Shown here one piece after another: positions 1 through 6,922 of a DNA stretch of 64,000 nucleotides; position 1 is the stretch's first letter, and each line of letters begins with the position of its first letter. A program made the translations under genes and the position numbers. The stretch covers positions 1-64,000 of the forward strand of contig JAEZWW010000082.1 in the NCBI GenBank assembly GCA_023442945.1, read 5' to 3'. The DNA comes from Pseudomonadota bacterium. GTDB taxonomy: Bacteria; Pseudomonadota; Gammaproteobacteria; Burkholderiales; Burkholderiaceae_C. The notes beneath the pieces are model-generated. The model made no database searches, was not told where the DNA came from, and was given only the letters and a program-made list of their open reading frames with translations.

Positions 1-59
1 CCCTCGGCCTGCTTGAGAAAACCGATGATCTGCTCGTCGGTGAATCTGCTCTTCTTCAT
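1..59 (-). CDS. IS3-family transposase OrfA, N-terminal fragment
   Basis: Only the first 19 codons are present. They read MKKSRFTDEQIIGFLKQAE, the characteristic opening of the OrfA helix-turn-helix protein of IS3-family elements. OrfA is normally produced alone and also fused to the DDE integrase OrfB by a -1 frameshift. The ATG at 59-57 is preceded by a GGAAGAACGG stretch on the minus strand. The gene is cut by the window edge, so whether it is intact is unknown. Confidence 0.8.
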   Translation of the reverse strand, partial: MKKSRFTDEQIIGFLKQAE

Positions 60-127
60 GTCCGTTCTTCCTTGCGAAAACGGACTCTACTAACCTTCAA
101 CTGGTACGCCCTACGGGGGGCAGGTCA
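1..127 (-). mobile_element. IS3-family insertion sequence, one end (IS407-like)
   Basis: This is one terminus of an insertion sequence that continues leftwards out of the window. On the minus strand it starts with TGACCTGCCCCCC at about 127-115, the TGA...-type terminus expected of IS3-family elements, and a transposase OrfA start follows at 59. The outer boundary is placed at 127 because the terminal CA dinucleotide ends there. A target duplication cannot be checked because the other end is missing. The assignment to the IS407 group rests on recall of its termini and is an inference. Confidence 0.75.
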
Positions 128-236
128 ATTGGGCTCAACTTTGAGCGCGTTTGAAAGACTCACCAAGCCATCGCGTGAATCAGTGCTGGAAATTCATCCC
201 ATCCAGACTGAGCACCTCAGTAGGGTGAACAATTTG

Positions 237-698
237 ATGACTGAGCAAGCACGCGAGCGAGCCAAAGAGCGTGCTGAAGAAATGGAATTGACGCGGCTCA
301 CTGGTCAAATGACCGCAGAATCTGCCAAAGCACTCAAAGACTTGGTAGACGCAGCGACGACCATGATGGAGCAGATGGAGGCGCGCGACCAGAAGACTGA
401 CCAGTCGACGCGCACGCAAATCAAAATTGCGCTGTGGTCTGTCGCGTCTTCGGCAGTCTTGGCACTAGTCGCAGCAATTCTTGCTGGCTTCTCTTACCTC
501 CAGGACCGTGATAACAACACCACCGGTGATCAGTGGCAGGCGAAAGTGTTGGCCGCCATCGAACAGGGGAATCAGCAACGCTCCGGTTTTGAACGAGAGA
601 ATCAATCGCTGCTGGAGCAAGTGAAAGCGCAGGGGACGCGTATCGCCGATCTGGAAGCTTCGCAGCGTGCCTCTGCTAAAGCTAAGACATCAAAGTGA
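237..698 (+). CDS. Hypothetical coiled-coil membrane protein next to an IS end
   Basis: I do not recognise a family. The 153-residue product has a charged helical N-terminus rich in Glu, Arg and Lys. One membrane segment follows (IALWSVASSAVLALVAAILA, about residues 63-82), then a Gln/Glu-rich coiled-coil-like C-terminus ending in Lys. The reading frame is open upstream through position 129, immediately inside the IS terminus, so the original gene may have been longer and lost its 5' end to the insertion. An AGGGTGA stretch about 8 bases before the ATG at 237 could also be a genuine ribosome binding site. Low-GC codon use compared with the core genome suggests acquired DNA. Confidence 0.5.
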   Translation: MTEQARERAKERAEEMELTRLTGQMTAESAKALKDLVDAATTMMEQMEARDQKTDQSTRTQIKIALWSVASSAVLALVAAILAGFSYLQDRDNNTTGDQWQAKVLAAIEQGNQQRSGFERENQSLLEQVKAQGTRIADLEASQRASAKAKTSK

Positions 699-913
699 AA
701 ACCGGATTGATTGGGTGCGTTTGCCAGCGTGATTCCAACTGTCATCAGCTTGAACTACGACCTCACCCTGTACTGGGTCAAGCAGATCTTCAACGTCACA
801 ACAAACGGCAGCTGATTCGAGGACGCGTTCCACAATGGTGATTTCCAGGCAGATTGGGAATATCTGCGACGGCTTTATGGCTGCTGAAACGATCCATGAT
901 GACGTCCTGAGCA

Positions 914-1267
914 CTACTGCTCGGCGGAAACCGTCATCTCCCTGATCCACGTTTGCAGCGCCCTCAGTTGCTCAGAGTTCTCATGGCAGGTCTGGTAGTT
1001 GGTGGCCACGGTTCCTGCGACGGAAGAGAGCGCAATGCCTGCGGCGGCCTCATCAGCATCTCGGGCGGGCTCGGGCAGCTCACCGGCGGCGGCAGCGTCG
1101 TGCAGGCGCACAAAGCCACGGTTGATAGTGCAAGCAGCATTGGCTTGAACGGGCACATAGATGGGAACCTCCTTGAAGATGGTGTCGCCCTTCTCGCGGA
1201 TGACGCGAACGCGGTCGACGTACTGGGTGACGACCTTGACGGTGGCTTGTGCGTGCCGCTGCGCTGA
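914..1267 (-). pseudogene. Phage i-spanin (Rz-like) gene fragment
   Basis: The minus frame ending at 914 reads QATVKVVTQYVDRVRVIREK..., then CTINRGFVRLHDAAAAGELP, a run of small residues, and TVATNYQTCHENSEQLRALQ before the stop. From memory this is the C-terminal part of Rz-like inner-membrane spanin proteins found in prophages of Burkholderiales, which help disrupt the envelope at lysis. The N-terminal membrane anchor is missing. At about 1267 the frame meets the coding region of the neighbouring unknown protein out of register, so this is a 5'-truncated remnant. No other phage genes are visible nearby. Confidence 0.55.
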
Positions 1268-1269
1268 CC

Positions 1270-2462
1270 TTGCCCTCCGGCGCGACGTTGCTCGCGGCCC
1301 AGAGGAACTGCTCCCAAGCGGGCAGCTTGGCGACGTCGTAGGCGTAGACCGTGATGAGTTCCGAGGCGTTGATACCAAAATGGGTTGAATACCCTGAAGT
1401 GGATTTGATTGCGCCGGTTTCAGCCGTGTACCACTGCAGGGAGAAGCCTCGATGGCTCAGGAGCTCGTTGACCACGGACGGGCGGAACCAGAGCCACCGT
1501 CCGATGTCTTCGTCGTTGAGCTCGGCCGAGAACTTGCGCGAACCGTCCGTGTCGACGATAAAGTGCGGCAGATTCTGATCCTCGTCCCCGCGCACACGCG
1601 TGCTCTTTCCCTGATGTTTGATCCACTCGTCTCGCCAAAACTCGCCTTCGACGCGCACACCAGGGTAGCCGCTTCGATGGCCCCTGGCGCTCTCTGAGGC
1701 GGTGTTGTCGTTCGTCTCAGGCCCCATGACCGGAGCGTCTTCCTCCTCGTCGACGTCGGTGCGCCACATACGAAACGACGCCCAGCTCCCGCCGAACACG
1801 GCGTTCAGATCCTTCATGCGCAGCTCGTACCTTCCACCTTCACGCTGCTCCTGGATCTCATTCAGGCCGGCATAGGGGCTGTCCTTGAGGTCGGCCACGT
1901 TCTCGACGCGCTGGCGGTAATAGGACAGACGAAGTGACAGGCCGCGCGCGGCCAGATAGTCCATCAGGAACTCGCGCTTGATCTCTATCAGGCGATGGCT
2001 GCCATCGCTGTCCACCGTCTCCCTGGCGACGACGACAAAGTTCTCTTCCGGCCTGACCTAGTTCGGCCCCTCCTTAATTAGGCGAAGCGCGACCACTAGG
2101 TCAGGATTCAGGATCCACTGCCGGCCACCGACCACGGGCTGTGGGTGCTCGAACACAAGGTTGATCCCGATGGGCTCCTTGTCGTTGTACTGGTACTCGT
2201 CGATCGGCGAGTAATGTCCGTCCGAGTACGCATACGGTGCCACGGTGTGCCCGATGCCGATGTCGCTCCAGCTCAAGCGCTCGGCGAGTTCGCGATGCTT
2301 GTTTGGAAAGGCGACGGAGCCGCAAGCGAATACGTCGCCGACATACCCAACTTCCTTCACGTTGCCCTTCTCGTCGTTGAGCGACGCCCGGAGCGGGACC
2401 CAGGTCGCCCGAGAGAACGGACGCCGAATCTCAGATGCCTGAAGAATCCACGCTTCGTTCAT
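1270..2462 (-). pseudogene. Unknown protein, third gene of an XRE-IrrE module; amber-interrupted and 3'-truncated
   Basis: The frame starts at ATG 2462, overlapping the stop of the IrrE gene by ATGA, and stops at an amber codon at 2060-2058 after 134 codons. The same frame then continues without interruption for about 260 more codons. The sequence around the stop reads ...ALRLIKEGPN-stop-VRPEENFVVVAR..., and a TGG to TAG change would explain it. Near 1270 the protein reading ...PAWEQFLWAASNVAPEGKVS passes abruptly into an out-of-frame spanin remnant, so the natural C-terminus is lost. I recognise no domain. The two lesions suggest a dead gene, although the 134-residue N-terminal part could still be made. 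Confidence 0.6.
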
Positions 2463-3448
2463 CGATCCTGTCTCGAAGTGATCTCTGCAGTCGCTACCGC
2501 TGATCCAGCGGCCGCGCAGGTATTATGTGGACGCCGTTCGCTGATGTTGAACTGGTCGTGGCTATCGACGCAATCCTCGTCCTGCCACGACCGATCCCAC
2601 GAGCGCGGCTCTGCACTTTCAAGCAGTAGCAGCGTGAGGATGCGATCACGCGCGCCGTAGCTGTGCTTGAACTCGCGCAGCTTCATGTGCTGCGCTTCCT
2701 CCGGACACCAGATCGCGGCGGACATCTCGACACCGTCCCACTCCTGTGAGACGTTAGCATCGGCCGCCAGCGTGCCCGGCGGCGGTTCCGCTGGATCGCC
2801 ATTGCGCCGGATGCGCGCCCGCGTCTTGACCGCGCTGCTGCTACGCCATTCGTACTTCACGTAGCCGTTGTCCCAATAGACGAGGATCGCGCGCTGCGTG
2901 GTGAACTTGATGAAGCGGATGCACAGCGCCTCGAACGAAACCTGAAACCGCTTGGCGATGGCGCTGAGGACGTGCAGGTCGATGCGCTGGTTCGAAATCC
3001 AGTCGCGCAGCAGGTCGCCGGGCATCAGCAGGTTGCTGGCGAAGTCATCGGCCTCCCGTTCGATGTCGCGGAGCGTCTCAATGCCGGTGTGGACGCTCTG
3101 CTTGTCGCAGTTGAAGCTCTGCTGCTGACCGCGATGGAGGATGAAGTGGCCCAGCTCATGGGCGATGGTAAAGCGTCGACGTTCAGGGCCGGCCTTGCCG
3201 TTGTAGAAGATGCCCCACTCGGTCGCATCTTTCGGGTTGCGCACCAGCATGCCTTCGCAGCTGTCGACGGCGAGCACCATCGGCGCCTTGATCTCCCGCA
3301 CGCCCGTGCCGTAGGGCGTGCTCGGCAGCATCTGCCGAACGATCTCCAGATCGATGGCGTCTGGCATGCCCGTGCTGTACCACGCCCGCAACCACTTCTG
3401 GACGGTGTTGGCGGCAATGGAGCCAGTGAGGGTCTGCGCTGCGCTCAA
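2459..3448 (-). CDS. ImmA/IrrE-family metallo-endopeptidase
   Basis: This is a zinc metalloprotease of the ImmA/IrrE (COG2856) type. Family members cleave a partner repressor, often the XRE protein encoded next door, and so derepress mobile-element or stress genes. The HELGH motif lies at residues 97-101 within RRFTIAHELGHFILHR, and a probable third zinc ligand is E132 in READDFASNLLMP. At 329 residues it has a C-terminal region of about 150 residues beyond the protease core. The start chosen is TTG at 3448, just past the XRE stop, which implies translational coupling. It overlaps the next gene by ATGA at 2459-2462. Confidence 0.8.
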   Translation of the reverse strand: MSAAQTLTGSIAANTVQKWLRAWYSTGMPDAIDLEIVRQMLPSTPYGTGVREIKAPMVLAVDSCEGMLVRNPKDATEWGIFYNGKAGPERRRFTIAHELGHFILHRGQQQSFNCDKQSVHTGIETLRDIEREADDFASNLLMPGDLLRDWISNQRIDLHVLSAIAKRFQVSFEALCIRFIKFTTQRAILVYWDNGYVKYEWRSSSAVKTRARIRRNGDPAEPPPGTLAADANVSQEWDGVEMSAAIWCPEEAQHMKLREFKHSYGARDRILTLLLLESAEPRSWDRSWQDEDCVDSHDQFNISERRPHNTCAAAGSAVATAEITSRQDR

Positions 3449-3451
3449 TCC

Positions 3452-3793
3452 TCAGTCCCCGCCGTGGCCCTTGTCGGGGAACATGATCTTGAGCGCCTGC
3501 CGGTAGCGATCCTTTTCCTCGTCCGTCATCCCGGCGTACTCGCGGAAGAAAGCCACGTCCTCGGGACTGGCTTCGGGTGCCTGCTGCATGGGCGTACCCA
3601 TCACATCCTCCATCGTCACGCCGAGCACCTGAGCGATCTTCTGAATCCGCTCGGCGGTGGGGCGCTGCCCATCCTTCATCTCCAGTTCCCAGATGTACGC
3701 CTTCGTGCAGCCGACCGCGTCGGCGACCTGTTGCAGGGTCAGCTTCTTCGCCTCGCGCAAGCGTCGCAGGCGTGCTCCAAACGCCGAAGCCAT
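3452..3793 (-). CDS. XRE-family transcriptional regulator
   Basis: This 113-residue protein has an N-terminal helix-turn-helix of the Cro/C1 type, roughly residues 7-62 (LRRLREAKKLTLQQVADAVG, then KAYIWELEMKDGQRPTAERI). A short acidic tail follows. It is likely the repressor of the locus and the substrate of the IrrE-type protease encoded directly downstream, as in ImmR/ImmA and DdrO/IrrE pairs. The ATG at 3793 is preceded by AGGAG. Three copies of CGAGATAC in the divergent intergenic region (3854-3952) are candidate operator half-sites. The pairing with the protease supports the role; the target genes are inferred. Confidence 0.85.
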   Translation of the reverse strand: MASAFGARLRRLREAKKLTLQQVADAVGCTKAYIWELEMKDGQRPTAERIQKIAQVLGVTMEDVMGTPMQQAPEASPEDVAFFREYAGMTDEEKDRYRQALKIMFPDKGHGGD

Positions 3794-3853
3794 GGCGATG
3801 CTCCTGTAGTGGCTAAACAGCCAGTGAATGAATCAAGGCTGTCAGTATAGCTG

Positions 3854-3952
3854 CGAGATACATAAAAGGTCTAGATGTGCCCCATTGATTGACAAGCGGA
3901 AATCTGCGGTTCAGAATCGCTTGTATCTCGTCACTTTACCTACGCGAGATAC
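3854..3952. promoter_or_regulatory. Three CGAGATAC motifs in the XRE / 411-aa divergent region
   Basis: CGAGATAC occurs at 3854-3861 and 3945-3952, and its reverse complement GTATCTCG at 3923-3930. The last two form an inverted repeat with a 14-base spacer. They lie between the minus-strand XRE gene and the plus-strand gene at 4036. The arrangement fits an operator set for the XRE protein controlling both directions. No binding evidence exists. Confidence 0.5.
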
Positions 3953-4035
3953 GTGTTCAGTAACCCTGTCGCTGGCCCGTGCAGCCCGTACATCGGTCGC
4001 AGACCTCCGACGCCGATCCAGAAAGGACGAACAAG

Positions 4036-5271
4036 ATGAAGAAAACCTTTGTCGACGTGATGCTCGAGCTGCCGGTGGATGCCACGCTGCGCGACTTCCT
4101 GACCACGCATGGCCTGCCGGTGCCCGACGGGTTCGCGTGGGACGACACGCCGGAGACCAGCCAGTTCTTGGTGGAGGCGGTCAAGGTGTGGCCCGACACC
4201 GCCGCCCGCGACCAGATGATCGCCAACCTCATGGCCGCCGTCCAACTGGGCGACGCGGCGGGCAAGCAGGCGATGTTTGAGGCCGCAGTGGCGGACGGTG
4301 CCGCACTGGCGGGCCTGACGCTGTGCCGCAGCGACATCCATCGCTCGTTCTGGCTGTACGTCAACCACCCGACGCTGTTCGAGCGCGCCTACGACTTCAG
4401 CTTCTGGGAGCACCACGGGCCGCAGACCCAGCAATACGATCTGGGCCTGAAGCGCCAGCCGAACGGTTCGGACACCAACCTGGCCGCGCTGCGCCACGCG
4501 ATCTCGGCCTTCTACAAGCGCGAGATGCAGTGTGGCGACAGCAGCGTGGCGCACTTGGTCGAGCGCAGCCCCGGCGTGTTCCTGCTGACCGTCCACGTCA
4601 AGGACATGGCCATGCTGCGGCTGGAGTTCGAGGGCTCGGCCCTGAAGCGCCGCGTCGGCAATCCCAACATCCACATGGTGCTGGAGTACGCCAAGTCCAC
4701 CGGCGTGGTGCGCACGCTGGTGCGCGGCGGCCAGAAATACCAGCAGATGCTGGTCGAGGCCTTCGCCGAGCATGTGCTCGGTGTCAAGGCGAACGCGCAC
4801 CGGATCAAGTCGCCGACGCTGAATTTGTCGATGCTGCGCACCGGCTTCGACGTGCCCGAAGCGTTCGAGGACGGGTTTTCGATGGTGCAACTGAAGGCGC
4901 CCACGCTCCTCAGCCCGGACGCCGCGCTGAAGATCGAGTGCACTGCGATGCAGTCCAGCCAGCAACGCTCGGTGCATGAGCTGCTGAAGGAGAAGCTGCC
5001 CGGCCCGCTGGAAGGCCAGTGGGCGGTGACGGCGGCACAGGTCAATCTCTACTATCCGCCCGAGCCGGGCCGCACACGCGCCAAGGTGGTCACCATCGAG
5101 GTGACCAGCAAGGGGCGGCTGAACCTGCACAAGTTCGACGCCAAGATGCAGGCGCAGCTGGAAGGCTATCTGGTCGCGGTGGGCATCTTGCAGAAGGGCC
5201 AGACCCTGAGCGCGCAGGAGCTTCCGCCGGAGGCGGATGCGATCAGTTCCTCCTCGGCGTTCGAGGACTGA
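4036..5271 (+). CDS. Hypothetical protein, 411 aa, accessory locus
   Basis: I do not recognise this family. The protein begins MKKTFVDVMLELPVDATLRD and shows no signal peptide, membrane segment or obvious catalytic motif. It is mixed alpha/beta in character with a Ser-rich acidic tail (ISSSSAFED). The start at 4036 is chosen because GAAAGGACG precedes it at good spacing; an upstream extension to 3979 would cover the operator region. Its stop lies only 3 bases before the next gene, so the two are probably co-transcribed and functionally paired. It is divergent from the XRE-IrrE genes and separated from them by repeated operator-like motifs. Confidence 0.65.
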   Translation: MKKTFVDVMLELPVDATLRDFLTTHGLPVPDGFAWDDTPETSQFLVEAVKVWPDTAARDQMIANLMAAVQLGDAAGKQAMFEAAVADGAALAGLTLCRSDIHRSFWLYVNHPTLFERAYDFSFWEHHGPQTQQYDLGLKRQPNGSDTNLAALRHAISAFYKREMQCGDSSVAHLVERSPGVFLLTVHVKDMAMLRLEFEGSALKRRVGNPNIHMVLEYAKSTGVVRTLVRGGQKYQQMLVEAFAEHVLGVKANAHRIKSPTLNLSMLRTGFDVPEAFEDGFSMVQLKAPTLLSPDAALKIECTAMQSSQQRSVHELLKEKLPGPLEGQWAVTAAQVNLYYPPEPGRTRAKVVTIEVTSKGRLNLHKFDAKMQAQLEGYLVAVGILQKGQTLSAQELPPEADAISSSSAFED

Positions 5272-5274
5272 TCG

Positions 5275-6237
5275 ATGTCGGCGCACGATGCCTGGGCCTT
5301 GGTCTGCCGCCTGTTCGCGGGCGGCACGCCCGTGCTGCGAACCACGCTGCCGTCCCGCGAGCTGGCTGCGCTGTCGGTCCTCGGCAAGGCCGTCAAGCCG
5401 ACGGTCGTCGATCAGTCGTTCGTCCTCTGTCCTCATTGTCAGCAGCATCGGGCGCAGGTGTGGGGTGATGGTCGCGGCGGGCGCATGTGCCGTTGCCCGG
5501 ATTGCGGGCCGGTGGCGGTCGAAGTGAACGACGGTGCAGCCTTGGCCTTGGACGAGGACTGGTTGCGCCAAAAGTTGCGTCTTGCGCTCGACATCGAAAG
5601 CCGCGACGGCATCGATGATCTGGGCGGCGAGGTGTGGCGGCTCGGTGATGCTCGACGGTCGCCCGTCCTGCTGACCCGCGACCTGACGCGGGTGCTGCAC
5701 GAACCCGCGCTGCTGGATCGCGTGCGCGTGGCGGGCGGCGACATTCGGGTGATCACGCCGAGGCCGAGCACGACTCGCGGCTCGCCTTTCGGTGCGGGCG
5801 TCGAGTGGTTGGTGCTGGAGGAACGCTTCACGTTCTACGGCGGCGGGATCACGTTCATCGCCTCGCCGTCGTCTGCGACGCCAGTGGTCGTCGATCCGGC
5901 CGCGCCGGTGAATGGGCCGTTTTCGGCGGACTTCAAGTGGGCGACGCTGCCGGACATCAGCAGCGTGCCGATCCAGTTCACCGATGGTCAGGCCAAGGTG
6001 TTCGAGTCGCTGTGGTCGTTCAAGGGCGAAGCCACGACGGCGGAGCGAATCATGCAGCGCGCGGGCTTGGGAAGCGACAAGCCGATTGACGTCTTCAAGA
6101 TCAAGGCGAAGGACAAGGGCAAGCCGGAGCCTGCGGCGCAGCACGCGGCCTACGGTGCACTCGTGGTCACGCAGAAGCGCGCAGGCTTGTATGCGATGCC
6201 GTGCGCGGCAGCGGGAAAGGAGGTCTCCATGACGTGA
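5275..6237 (+). CDS. Hypothetical zinc-ribbon protein, 320 aa, paired with the upstream 411-aa protein
   Basis: The family is unknown to me. Near residues 52-77 there is CPHC followed by CRCPDC (C52-x2-C55 and C74-x2-C77, with an additional C72), a typical zinc-ribbon arrangement that suggests nucleic-acid or protein binding. The C-terminal 90 residues (FTDGQAKVFESLWSFKGEAT...) look like a winged-helix-type region, which is only an impression. It starts 3 bases after the stop of the 411-residue protein. Just before its own stop an AAGGAGGT sequence precedes ATG-ACG-TGA, so a former downstream start may have sat here. Confidence 0.65.
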   Translation: MSAHDAWALVCRLFAGGTPVLRTTLPSRELAALSVLGKAVKPTVVDQSFVLCPHCQQHRAQVWGDGRGGRMCRCPDCGPVAVEVNDGAALALDEDWLRQKLRLALDIESRDGIDDLGGEVWRLGDARRSPVLLTRDLTRVLHEPALLDRVRVAGGDIRVITPRPSTTRGSPFGAGVEWLVLEERFTFYGGGITFIASPSSATPVVVDPAAPVNGPFSADFKWATLPDISSVPIQFTDGQAKVFESLWSFKGEATTAERIMQRAGLGSDKPIDVFKIKAKDKGKPEPAAQHAAYGALVVTQKRAGLYAMPCAAAGKEVSMT

Positions 6238-6311
6238 TCTCACCACCCGATGCGCCAAGGCTCGCGCCGACTTCAAGAGCCTGACTTTTTCAATTTTTTG
6301 GAGTGCTTGAA

Positions 6312-6542
6312 ATGAGCGGAAAAAACCAATGGGTCGTACCCATCAACGGCGGTGATCAGTGGGGTGTGCGGGGAGAAGGCAATGACCGTCTCACCTCCAT
6401 CCATGACACGCAACAACAGGCGATTGACCGTGCGCGGGACATCGCCATCAACCAGCAGAGCGAGATGTTCATCCAAGGGCGTGATGGCCAGATCCGTGAG
6501 CGCAACAGCTACGGTGACGACCCGTTCCCGCCCAAGGGCTGA
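6312..6542 (+). CDS. DUF2188 family protein
   Basis: This 76-residue protein reads NQWVVPINGGDQWGVRGEGN, then a TSIHDTQQQAIDRARDIAIN segment and a GRDGQIRERNSYGDDPFPPKG tail. That is the DUF2188 pattern: a small beta-beta-alpha fold of unknown function, common in mobile and accessory regions. The ATG at 6312 is preferred over the GTG at 6303 because of family length. It follows the 320-residue gene by about 75 bases. A 15-bp perfect hairpin follows 11 bases after its stop. Confidence 0.75.
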   Translation: MSGKNQWVVPINGGDQWGVRGEGNDRLTSIHDTQQQAIDRARDIAINQQSEMFIQGRDGQIRERNSYGDDPFPPKG

Positions 6543-6553
6543 CGTGGAGGCTG

Positions 6554-6600
6554 GCCTCGCGGGTTTGCCGTTCTGCATTGCTCGTGCAAACCCGCGAGGC
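6554..6600. terminator. 15-bp perfect inverted repeat after the DUF2188 gene
   Basis: GCCTCGCGGGTTTGC at 6554-6568 is perfectly mirrored at 6586-6600, with a 17-base loop. It lies directly downstream of the DUF2188 stop and has no T-tract on either strand. It may act as a transcript-end stabiliser or factor-dependent terminator. The rest of 6601-6800 shows no gene. Confidence 0.45.
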
Positions 6601-6802
6601 AACCATTCGCGTCGGCACACGCACAAGTGGTTGATGAACAACGCCGTCTGCGAGTGCCACGGCGAAGAAGTTGGCGCGGGTTTCGAGAGAAGATAGGGCG
6701 GAACAGGGGCGAACCGGGCGCGTCGTGGCGGTCGGACGACCGGCTGGTGGCACCCGCAGAATGGCCAGGAACCCCGCGTGGCGGGCGGATTCCGCAAAGG
6801 AA

Positions 6803-6830
6803 AACGCCCAACCGAGAACGGTTGGGCGCT
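6803..6830 (-). terminator. Terminator of the tRNA-Ala transcript
   Basis: On the minus strand CGCCCAACC, a GTTCTC loop and GGTTGGGCG form a 9-bp stem. TTTTCCTTT follows. This is a canonical intrinsic terminator placed directly downstream of the tRNA 3' end. Confidence 0.8.
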
Positions 6831-6836
6831 GAATAG

Positions 6837-6912
<76 letters not shown>

Positions 6913-6922
6913 ACGAAGGCGT

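Noticed and set aside
690..950. A short minus-strand frame near 700-950
   Set aside because: No domain or ribosome binding site, and it overlaps the spanin remnant end. The 705-913 gap is treated as empty.
3940..6276. A 778-codon open frame opposite the 411- and 320-aa genes
   Set aside because: His/Arg/Leu-rich composition typical of antisense frames. The plus-strand genes have ribosome binding sites, tight spacing and a zinc ribbon.
1..6836. A direct repeat of the tRNA-Ala 3' end as attL
   Set aside because: I looked for the last 20 or so bases of the tRNA in the accessory segment and did not see them. The other boundary may lie outside the window.
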